Shown here one piece after another: positions 47,205 through 56,435 of a DNA stretch of 64,000 nt. A model generated the notes under the pieces. That model searched no databases. It had not been told where the DNA came from and was given only the letters and a program-made list of their open reading frames with translations. The translations under genes and the position numbers were made by a program. Positions within the stretch are counted from its first letter, which is position 1. Every line of letters begins with the position of its first letter. Source of the DNA: Ectocarpus siliculosus (lineage: Eukaryota > Sar > Phaeophyceae > Ectocarpales > Ectocarpaceae); the NCBI GenBank assembly GCA_000310025.1, contig FN649728.1:773640-837639 (forward strand). The letters run 5' to 3'.

Positions 47205-49330
47205 ATGCCGTCATGGTCACGAGCTGTGACGAGGCTTCGGCTGTGGGTGGAAAAGTCGTCCCTGTCCTGTGCGAGGTCGATCGCGCGAAGGCCGAGCTTC
47301 GGACGGGACAAGGGGAGCTTGGAATCGAGGCACTTCGCACCGGTGATGCATACCTTTGTTTCGACGCAGAACGGACTTGGTATAGAGATGGCTTCTGGGC
47401 GTTAGGTGCGCTCATTCTCGACGAAACTCGATTGCGAGTGTTGGAGGCGAGGAACGCTCTCGAATCGTGCGGCGCGTCCGACTTTAGTTACCAGTGTGAC
47501 GCAGTCTTCTTTAGGGGATCTTGCTCGGTTCGGGAAGAGATGAGACTCTGCTTCGGCCATTTGTTTAGCGGCGACAAAAAAACTCCCGGCACTCTCAAGT
47601 TCGAACCAGCCTTAAAGAACCCGCTGTGTGGCGAGAGGAGGGTGTTCGAAGGCATCGAGGTCAAGCTATCACTTGATACGTTACCACCAGCCTTGAGGCA
47701 AATTCCTTGCCCACCGAAGCCCCATCTGCAGGTCATTCCTCTGTGGGGTGGCGTCGGCGCCGGCTTCAGTTCGATGGGAGACGCGCACAACGCCTGGTGT
47801 TCTCTCGAGAAAAGCACCAAGCGCAATCTGTGGCCGGAAATATGCGAGGCCGAGTCACCTTCGAAACTAGAAAGTTTACTCCGCGGCTTGTTGTCTCAGC
47901 AAGGTTCAAGAGTGGTGTGTGCGGTGACCGGAGAACACGGAGGGGCGGGGAAGAGTTATTGTGCCTTCCGCGCTGCGAAGAAAATCTTTAAGACGGGGCT
48001 GGTCGTGACCCCCACCAATAGTCTGAGAACGTCCTTTACAGACATGCCATCCGGATGGAGTGTAAAGACCGCCGATCACCAGCTCGGGTTCTATCTAGGT
48101 AATGATTCAGAAATGAGGAAGACGGCGGGGTCGATACGAACGCTCAAGGTCGACGTAATCATCATTGAAGAAGCTGCTTATATGCCTCTGCGGACCTTAA
48201 GCATGATCCTGGCCGCTGCTCGTTGTAGCGGTACCCACGTGATCGGGACGTACGACACGCACCAACTCCAGCCCGTTTGTGAGAGCAGTGGCATGTCGAT
48301 TAGCAGCGACAACGTCGACAGGAAAGTCATCCTCGAAAAAGCCTTCCCCACATGTTTTCACGTCTTCGCGCGCAAGCGGGATAAAACTACCGAAGAACAA
48401 GTGGAGATGGACGACGGTCTCTTGTACATTCTGGCCGCAGGAAACAACAGTCAAGAGGCGCAGACTCGAGCCATCGAGAGGTTTGGTCGTGAATGTCCAA
48501 CGGGCAACGACCCTAGCCCTTCAGAATTTCACCTCGCTTACACTAGAGACTGTGCTCGGTTCCACGCCTTTCGAGGATTGCTGGGGTGCGACGAAGCTGG
48601 TGGCTGGGATGGGCTGGGGCGTACAACGGTTATCGGTGCACAACACCGGGACCTCGGGAACCTGGGCAAGGTTCATAAGAATCACACCTACAACATCATC
48701 CGATCCTCAGCAGGTGAGGTCGTTGTCGCAAGCGCTTTTGACGGGGCCGTCAGTCTTGAGGAGACGTCACTCTGTCGAGCGGAGGCAGAAAACTTGTTCG
48801 ACCCCCCGGGATCATGCACGGTACACGCGGTTCAGGGTCGAACGGTCGAGGGAACGTTGATCATCCACCAAGCCCGGCATCCTCGCGCCGACGTGCACTG
48901 GCTGTATACGGCGGTCAGTCGAGCGACAGGACCCTCGAGCGTCAGGGTCATAGACGACATTCATCGCAGCGAGAGCGACATGTCCGATCGGGTGAGGACA
49001 TCATGGGTTTCTAGGAAGGTTTCCAGTTATATCTACGCCGACGTTACGGCCGGGCGTCTTGAACCAGAAGAGGGTGGAAAGCACAGAGAAGCCCTTGTTC
49101 AAGAACTCCTGAACTCTTACGGAGGCAGATGCCACCGGTGCACGTGCGAGCTTGTCTGGGCCGTCTACAGTGAACGGCAGCCAACGCTCGATCGCCTCGA
49201 CTGCTCGTTGCCCCACACCGCGGAAAATGTGGACGTGAAGTGCTTGAGGTGCAATCGCGCTCGTGGTAGCCTGGGGAGAGGGCGCACGAAAAAGAAGAAA
49301 GTAAATCGTAGCGGGAAGGATGAGAGGTAG
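47174..49330 (+). CDS. ORF2: polymerase-like N-terminus, SF1 helicase core and HNH nuclease C-terminus
   Basis: About 718 residues from the ATG at 47174. The N-terminal 230 residues include YRDGFWALGALILDETRLR and FSYQCDAVFFRG, which resemble the thumb and a motif C-like segment of plasmid or viral DNA polymerases. A helicase of the RecD/Pif1 branch of superfamily 1 follows: TGEHGGAGKS (Walker A, about residue 255), VDVIIIEEA (Walker B), GTYDTHQLQPV (motif III), TVHAVQGRTVEG and WLYTAVSRATG (motifs V and VI). The last 70 residues form an HNH-type zinc nuclease motif: CHRCTCELVW, LDRLDCSLPHTAENV and KCLRCNRARGS. Such a protein could unwind and nick the element's DNA. It overlaps ORF1 by 31 bases, and ORF3 starts 56 bases downstream, so the three probably form one expression unit. 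Helicase and HNH calls are firm; the polymerase call is tentative. Confidence 0.75.
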   Translation: MLQQRYANRIDAVMVTSCDEASAVGGKVVPVLCEVDRAKAELRTGQGELGIEALRTGDAYLCFDAERTWYRDGFWALGALILDETRLRVLEARNALESCGASDFSYQCDAVFFRGSCSVREEMRLCFGHLFSGDKKTPGTLKFEPALKNPLCGERRVFEGIEVKLSLDTLPPALRQIPCPPKPHLQVIPLWGGVGAGFSSMGDAHNAWCSLEKSTKRNLWPEICEAESPSKLESLLRGLLSQQGSRVVCAVTGEHGGAGKSYCAFRAAKKIFKTGLVVTPTNSLRTSFTDMPSGWSVKTADHQLGFYLGNDSEMRKTAGSIRTLKVDVIIIEEAAYMPLRTLSMILAAARCSGTHVIGTYDTHQLQPVCESSGMSISSDNVDRKVILEKAFPTCFHVFARKRDKTTEEQVEMDDGLLYILAAGNNSQEAQTRAIERFGRECPTGNDPSPSEFHLAYTRDCARFHAFRGLLGCDEAGGWDGLGRTTVIGAQHRDLGNLGKVHKNHTYNIIRSSAGEVVVASAFDGAVSLEETSLCRAEAENLFDPPGSCTVHAVQGRTVEGTLIIHQARHPRADVHWLYTAVSRATGPSSVRVIDDIHRSESDMSDRVRTSWVSRKVSSYIYADVTAGRLEPEEGGKHREALVQELLNSYGGRCHRCTCELVWAVYSERQPTLDRLDCSLPHTAENVDVKCLRCNRARGSLGRGRTKKKKVNRSGKDER

Positions 49331-49386
49331 CCCTATTGTAAGGAAAATGCGGGATATAATGTGTGTCGTTGTTAGTAGTGATCAAA

Positions 49387-50472
49387 ATGGACAAGAAGAT
49401 CTCAATGTGCGCCAAATGGTTGGAGGAAAAAGAGAATCCGCACGAGGTTCTAGAGGTTCTGAGAAAGCTACACCCTGGCTCTTTAAACAAGAACGTCGGA
49501 AGGGTTCGGGAAGTGTGGATACAAAATTTCGGCGCCGGGCACAACGCAGGCCCCGTCAAGATAGAAATCCGGCAATTGCTCGTCCTTATCAAGAAGAAGT
49601 CATCCACGGCAAAGAAAACGAAGGGGCGGAAGGGATACCTGAAACAGCTACAGACGGCCTGGGATCGCGTAGTGTCATTCGGGAAATTAGACCTTCCCGG
49701 CAAGTGGTCGGCCCGGCGCGCGATACACTCGCGGAAGGTGTCTTTCACTGGACTCGCCGATATTGACGACCTCCTTAGGAAGGTGCGCTTGCTACCGCCC
49801 TACGTTTCCCGATTAGAGCTCACGCCGGAGGAGAAGAGCATTCCGAGAATAAAACGCCGGGAGTCCTTGGAGGTCAAGTGCAGGCGTGGAATAGTGGTGC
49901 ACGCGAGCGATCTCATAGACGCCATGGAGTCCATCATCAGATACGCACGCCCGAATTACTTCGAACTTGCGTGTGCGTTGTCGTTTGTGTCTGGGAGGGG
50001 CCTAGCGGAGCTTGCTGGGAACGCTGACTTTTCGTCAAGCACGCGCGGCCCCTACGAGTCAGAGGTTAAGATGGGAACTAGGACCCGGCTCCTGTTGTTG
50101 TGTGAGTACGACCACTTCATCGAAGGTCTCAAAAGGCTGCGCGGCATGAAAGACACCTCCTGTCTCACGGCTGCAGAGATAAATCAACGTTACAGCAAGT
50201 CAGCCAACATCGCAGCGAGGAAACTTTTGCCGACTGATGGTGGTCGGCACGTGTTTGGTGATCTCAAGGTTTTACATGCCGCGATTTCCTATCGGGTATT
50301 CAAAGGACACGACTTGGATTTGGCAGGGTGGGTCGGGGTCGTTGTCGGTCATTTATCGCCGGCGTTGCAACGTAAGAGTTCAGTTATGAGGGTAGAGGGG
50401 ATCGACGACCGCCATTACAGGCAATGGGTGGGTGATTATACGAGGGAGGGGGGTAGAATTCACACGAATTGA
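49387..50472 (+). CDS. ORF3: tyrosine recombinase / telomere-resolvase-like protein
   Basis: From the ATG at 49387 this encodes 361 residues. The N-terminal half is basic and helical, as in DNA-binding arms. The C-terminal half shows a tyrosine-recombinase-like pattern: ELACALSFVSGRGLAEL (arginine of box I, about residue 202), HVFGDLKVLHAAISYRVF (box II-like) and VVVGHLSPALQ (the GH block). The layout, with a long N-terminal domain and a box II of this form, is closer to bacterial and phage telomere resolvases than to Cre or XerC. Such an enzyme would cut and rejoin DNA at repeats, either to integrate the element or to form hairpin ends. It follows ORF2 closely on the same strand. The motif match is partial, so a different DNA-binding role is possible. 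Confidence 0.5.
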   Translation: MDKKISMCAKWLEEKENPHEVLEVLRKLHPGSLNKNVGRVREVWIQNFGAGHNAGPVKIEIRQLLVLIKKKSSTAKKTKGRKGYLKQLQTAWDRVVSFGKLDLPGKWSARRAIHSRKVSFTGLADIDDLLRKVRLLPPYVSRLELTPEEKSIPRIKRRESLEVKCRRGIVVHASDLIDAMESIIRYARPNYFELACALSFVSGRGLAELAGNADFSSSTRGPYESEVKMGTRTRLLLLCEYDHFIEGLKRLRGMKDTSCLTAAEINQRYSKSANIAARKLLPTDGGRHVFGDLKVLHAAISYRVFKGHDLDLAGWVGVVVGHLSPALQRKSSVMRVEGIDDRHYRQWVGDYTREGGRIHTN

Positions 50473-50490
50473 ATTGTGTTACAATATTAG

Positions 50491-50496
50491 AATAAA
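50491..50496 (+). promoter_or_regulatory. Putative polyadenylation signal for the ORF1-3 unit
   Basis: An AATAAA hexamer lies 19 bases after the ORF3 stop codon, where a transcript of the three ORFs would end. Confidence 0.5.
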
Positions 50497-52185
50497 AAAC
50501 AACTGAAATTAAATATACAATGTCTGAATGAATGAAAACTCGTGGGCCAGACAGGACGCGAACGAGTAGTGTGGGTTTGAAAGCTTTCCAGCAACATTGT
50601 GGCGCATCCAGGCATGCATGTGTAATGCTGACAACGGACAAAGCTTCCTTCCGCTTCTGAGTGTGACGGTCTCCGCACCGTGTCACAACGTTGTCTCTGA
50701 TCGCGTTGTCACGTTTGGAGACCAAACAAAATTATTGTGTGAGCAGCCACAAGCGAGAAGACACAGACAGTCGGACACAGGAACAAAACGACATAGTCTA
50801 AACACGAAGGAAAATAATTGTGGTTGGTTGTGAAAGTCTGCTCATTGCTCCCTCGCACCCGTCATCTCGAACCGCTTTCGCGACGCTTCAATGAGTATAC
50901 ATATACAACGTCTTGCATTCTCAACGTCCGAGGTACGCGTCAACATCGGCAAATCTCCACAAACGACAAAATTCAAAAGGGCTCACACGTCCCACTAATG
51001 ATACATCAGCCCACCAATCTCCCATCCCGTTCTACGGTTGTGTTGTTGTGCGGACCGGGCAATTTGCTACACGGAGAGGGAAGGTTGGTACCATGATTGC
51101 CTTTGATCCAATCAAAGCCAAATGCAGTGGCATTGTTTCCCGAATGTTTCACTGTTTCCCTCCGCGTATGCGACAAATCTACAAGTTGAACGCGTCAAAC
51201 AAAATTTGATCAACCCCCAGCGATCGCGTCTCAACCGAAGAGGTCGAAATCCAACGCTAAAACCACCAACAATCAAAGACATATCACATCCAATCGGATG
51301 GTGATCGTAAATCCGCGTTCAAAAACAATTCCCCGTTGAGGACACAAACACTGAATCTTTCTGAAATCTAAATGGAACAATAAATGTGACTTCAATAAAA
51401 AATCACTTTTTCGACGACTACAGGGAGGGACATGATCGATTTCCTGGTGTAAACGCACACGTACATTTTTTTTGTGGACATCATCATCACCTCGCACGCC
51501 GTCGCTGAATTGCTGGTTTTCGTGGCAACAAATCCTTCTCCTGTGGGACTCTATTACACAACTTTCGTATCGAACTGTCCAAATCATGCTCCTCTGAACA
51601 AAGCACGCCACAGAACACCCAGCACCCGATAACACACCGCCCGAGGCTACGATGATACTTCTGTCAGCAATCTGTAATCGCGTGTGATCGCCTAAACCCA
51701 CATCCTATCGTGTTGTGATCGTGATACCACCTCCAAAACAATATCTCTCGGTGAGGATACATACAGATCGGATCTTCTGACTAAAAAACTATATGTAACG
51801 GGAAAAAGGTGATGGAGAACGAAAAAACTGCGCCTGCCTCGCTCTCTCTGCCACACCTCCGGAGCAAAAATGACAGGAAGGATCGTTCTACGGCAACACG
51901 CAGTGCCGACAATTTTTCTTGCTCAGGTGACACCGGCAGCATCCAATATACAAGTGCGTCGAGAGCGTGATGCTGCCAAGAGACACACCGCATCGTCCCA
52001 GTTCGCCCGAGGGAACCGACCAAACTGAATGATCTCCCGCCTACCCAGAAAGGCTGTGGCCATCCCCACCACCAAAGTGTGGACTCGTCCCGTCGCGACA
52101 AACTCTCGACTAGGCTATCGGCGGTCAAAACGCGCGGCCCATCTGTCTCAACTGTCGACAGGGCAGCACCTGCCACCCTCCTGAA
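50497..52185. other. Spacer between the convergent genes of the element
   Basis: It holds no convincing exon. The minus frames at 51273-51701 and 51781-52176 lack domains and an exon context. It probably contains the 3' ends of the two convergent transcription units. Confidence 0.4.
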
Positions 52186-55100
52186 CTAATTGCCCCCCGA
52201 CGCCTTGTTGGCCACCCTCTTCGCCTCCCTCCCGACTGCCTTGAGGAGGCCATCCTTGGTGATCGTTTTCACGTTCTTGTTGGTGGGCGTGAATACACCA
52301 CGCGGTTTGTTGGGGTACTTGTTGCATCTCACTCCGCCACTTTCGCCGCCAACCATGTGGTCCAGTACCACCACCCTGCGCTTCCCTCCACCGTAGAAGA
52401 ACCACGACAGCTTTCTGGGCTCTCCACAATTGGAGCACGTCGCTTCCTCTGCCTGAAGGGATTCCTCGACAGCTTGGTACATCCACCGCGCTGAGGTGTC
52501 GGTGGGACGCATAGAAGCCCCCTGTTCCGATGAAGTGGATCTGCCGTCGCCCCCCTTTTCGCGGCCGTAGAGCGTTCCGGCCGCGCCTGCATGGAGATAG
52601 TAGACGAACCGTGCAAGACCAAAGGAAAAAAAAATGAGCAAAGATGGGAAACTGCGAGCCATTCAGTCGTTGTGAGCTTGAGGGTTGTAAGAAATTGTGA
52701 ATCTACTCCGCGAGAAACTTCATCCCACGGGTCCATCGCACGCAACCGTATCAACACATCAAATGCACAAGGGAGCGGGGATGCCTTGGTTGCGTCGGGT
52801 GCGGGGCACACGAATAAGGGAGGCTCGACGATAAGGCAACAACAACAACGATCAGGGAATGACGTACCTCCAAGTCGAGAGAGCGACGGGTTGATGATGT
52901 CGGGAAAACGTGGACTCACGAAAAAAGTGACTACACATCAAAGAAACACGAGCGATCGACCTGGACGCGAAGTGCTGCCCCAATGCACGCAAAAGGAGGT
53001 GATGTTTTTCTTTTTCGTGACAATGCCTCTGTGGTAATAGCGAATGATGAGAGAAAAAAGAAGCAACACCCAAGAACAACATGGTCCATCGCACGCCTTG
53101 GTATCGAGGCATTCTACTGAGCTCGGGGCGGAGATGCTTTGAGTACATGGGATGCCTGTGCACAACTTCAAAGACGGGGGAGCAAATGACTCGACTACAA
53201 GGCAATACCAAACAACACCAACAACCTGTTTAGGATATTACCACACTCTCACCGGCGACCGAGGCGTTCTTCACGTGCTGGTGGCCGACGCAGGTGCACT
53301 CCTCGGCACTCTCGCACGAGCAGCCGGTGATGTTGCAGGAGTTTGCTGAAAAATATGAGTGTCAAATACACGCGGCGAGAGGGAGGGAATCATCTGAATT
53401 CATTGGTAATAGCGAATGATGAGAGAAAAAAGAAGCAATACCCAAGAACAACATGGTCCATCGCACGCCTTGGTATCGAGGCATTCCGCTCATGAGGGAG
53501 CGGGGATGCCTTGGTTGCGTCGGGTGCGGGGCACACGAATAAGGGAGGCTCGACGATAAGGCAACAACAACAACGATCAGGGAATGACGTACCTCCAAGT
53601 CGAGAGAGCGATGGGTTGATGATGTCGGGAAAACGTAGACTCACGAAAAAAGTGACTACACATCAAAGAAACACGAGCGATCGACCTGGACGCGAAGTGC
53701 TGCCCCAATGCACGCAAAAGGAGGTGGTGTTTTTCTTTTTCGTGACAATGCATCTGTGGAATTTTCAAACGCACACGAGCTTTCGGACGCACTCCTTCGT
53801 AGCAGCTGAGTGGGCGCGTTCGACGCAATGACAAAAACAGCAGCAGCAGCAGCAACAACAACAACGATCAAGGAATGACGCCTCCGGTCTTGCCTATGCG
53901 TCCACCACCAAGTCGAGACAACGATGGGTTGATGTCGGGAAAACGGTTGAACGAGTACAAGAGGTGAGGGCATACCACCACCAACGACAACAATAGGGGT
54001 ACCCACCAACGACAGCATCTCATCCAACGGGGTCAAACGCACGCAACCGTATCAACACATCAAATGCACAAGGGAGCGGGGATGCAGAGAGTAAAACGGG
54101 TGCGGGACACACCAGTAAAGCTGTAAATGTTAGTATCAAGTACACGCGACACAGGAAGAGTAGATCGTGGGGAAAATAAACGCTAGCCTTTGTCAACTCA
54201 CGCAACAGCAACTATAACATCATTACATGCAAAAAGAAACGTTTATCAGGGGCTAGCAGGGAAAGCAGATGCTACAAGGTGCGGAATCATCATCATCATC
54301 ATCAACAACAACAACAGGTTGCATTCATACACAACCCTCACCGCCTTCCCCCTTGCGTTCGTTGGTGCTCTTTTCCGCCCCTCGCTCCTTGGCGGTGTAG
54401 TTGACGTTACCCCGGAGTGGTGTACGCCCGCTGTCGATCGTCCGCTGGTGGGCGGCGTGCTTCACTGTCTCCTCCCTCAACGTGGCAATCGCTGCATAGT
54501 TCGGTTGCACAGGGCGAACGACGCAGCATGGGCGAAAGGCAAAACATTTATGTAGTAACGAGGAAGATGCTGAGACAGCCCGAAATTGAGTGGGACGACG
54601 TGTGGTATTCTCGCTTCTGAACTAAACGCACCCACACTGCTACACCTCTCACACCTAGAACCCACAGAGTGGACCAAGAGAGCGGGGACGCTGTGGGACA
54701 CTACGTACTGTAGACACAAAAATTATGAGCATGCGCGGGGAAACATTTCATCATCATCAACAACAACAACAACAACAATAACAACAACAACACTATCTCA
54801 CCCTTGGTTGAGGGTGTCATAGTGACGCCTTTTCTCTCTCGCTTAGAACACCGGCAGCAGTGACAACAACAGCAGCAGCAACAACAGCAACAACAGGAGC
54901 AACACTGTCTCACCCTTGGTTGCCGGGGTCGAGAAGTCCCCTGATCGGCCGACCTCCATGCCGCGGGTTGTCTTGTCGTGCTTCCCAAGGTTCTTGTAGC
55001 CAGAGAAGCAACCCCATCGCGTCACCATCGCCACGAAGAACGGGCCGCTCCAGCAATATTCCCAGTTGCCGATGACAGTGACCAGGTACACCCAGGGCTC

Positions 55101-56435
55101 CCCGCCACGCGTGGACCCCTCCTTCGTCTTGACGAGCGACAGCCCGTGTTGGCCTCGTACCTTCGCCAGTCCAACCACGTTCTTGTTGAGCCAGGGTCCT
55201 GTCTGGTACAACGTGTCGCTGAGGCACCGACGGAAAAGGAAAAAAGAGTATTGGCGAAGAGTGCAAGCTGTTGCTATTGCACACACACTCTAAGCAAGTG
55301 GGAGCAAAACCAAACCCAAAGAAGACACCCGAGGACAAGCGCACGCGCTTTGCAAAGCGAAAATGCCCAAGGAGACCCTGACCTGCGGGCCGAGAGCACG
55401 AACGCGTCGTACAGGGGGATGATCATCGTGGAGTCGGTGACGGTTGTCGCGGCAACTTCGGGGGTGTTCAGTCTCTGGTCTTCTTCCGAACCGAGGACGA
55501 CCGTACGTCTCGCCCCCCTTTGTGCCCCACCGATCACTCCTCCGTCGAAAGTTATCAGTACCTTGTCGTCAGCCTGTACACGCCCGCTACGGTCAACATC
55601 CTTCCCTGCTCCCGAGTCGTGAACTACCCTAACTACAAGCCTCGGCACCGCAATGTTGTTCGCGTTTTTGAACAGCCCAGCGTGTTCGGGGGATTGAGCC
55701 TCGGGAAACGCGGCCTCCATCTTGGTCTGCTCTGCTGGCGTCTCCCAGTGAAAGAGGCTGCCAAGCGCGAGGAACTTGTGCAGCTCGTCGCCGTACGGCT
55801 GCTTCGTCCGGAGGGTAGCCCTGATGGCGTCGTTTCGACTAGCGCGCTGGAACGAGGGGGCGTCCTTGCTGGGGATGACACCAGGGTGGGGCTCATCTTC
55901 GTTGCCGTCTGTCGCCGGCGGCAGGCCATAGTCGAGGCGCCTGCGGAATATTTCGACGGCCTTGCGGTAGTGGGACGCCGGGACGACCATCACCACGTCC
56001 CCCTTCCCCTTCACGGAAACGGCCCGCACCGCGACGTTCCCGGGCCTGGTGGGGATGTCCGCCACGAACGACGTACCAGTAGTGGAGAATGCCGTCTGTT
56101 CCCACTGCGGAACGTCGGGGAATGAAGGGACGGAAGGCGGTAATGTGTTTCGAAACGAAGCAATATCTTGCTGGTGTCTTGCTGGTCGAATGCATATGCC
56201 ACACAATCTGGTAAAGCTGTCGATTGAAAGCAACCATCACCGACATCGCGGGGGGGCTGGACCATCCTCTTCGCTGTACAGTACTCACGATCAAGGGTTC
56301 CTCCTCTTCTAGGTCGTCAACCTCCGCCACCTCGGCAAACGGCAAGTCCCGGAAGAGGTCCAGATCATCGCTCTCGTCGGCGCGAGCACGTTTTCGCGAC
56401 TGGTGGCCACGTGAAATTATGAAAGGCACGCACAT
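52186..56435 (-). CDS. Six-exon gene of unknown family inside the 15.6 kb element
   Basis: Exons are 56289-56435, 55383-56104, 54914-55218, 54342-54491, 53234-53345 and 52186-52586. Every junction has GT-AG sites and matching phase, giving about 611 residues, so this is a real spliced gene. The N-terminus has a nuclear-signal-like SRKRARADESDD and an acidic stretch. Exon 2 encodes a mixed alpha/beta region (DVVMVVPASHYRKAVEIF, KVLITFDGGVIGG). Exon 3 is rich in tryptophan (WVYLVTVIGNWEYCWSGPFF). Exon 5 is cysteine-rich, CNITGCSCESAEECTCVGH. Exon 6 has a possible zinc ribbon, CSNCGEPRKLSWFFYGG, then LDHMVGGESGGVRC, and a basic tail. I do not recognise the family. A DNA-binding or metal-binding nuclear protein is a reasonable guess. 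Spliced introns set it apart from the three ORFs opposite and suggest host descent or long residence. Confidence 0.8.
52768..53757. repeat. Near-identical duplicated blocks around the cysteine-rich exon
   Basis: The sequence 52768-53030 recurs at 53495-53757 with about 98% identity. A second block, 53034-53116, recurs at 53405-53487. A third, more diverged copy of parts of it lies at 53845-54110. All copies are in the two introns that flank exon 53234-53345. The block order differs between copies, so this is not a simple tandem duplication. Confidence 0.8.
54748..54936. repeat. CAA/CAG microsatellites with a duplicated splice-donor segment
   Basis: Two CAA/CAG-rich tracts (54748-54793 and 54861-54905) are each followed by a TCTCACCCTTGGTTG word. 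The one at 54907-54921 is the true exon 3 donor region read backwards. The one at 54796-54810 is an intronic copy, offering a decoy GTGAGA donor. Confidence 0.6.

Noticed and set aside
55520-56125. 201-codon + strand frame
   Set aside because: It is antisense to exon 2 of the spliced gene, whose splice sites and phase are consistent.
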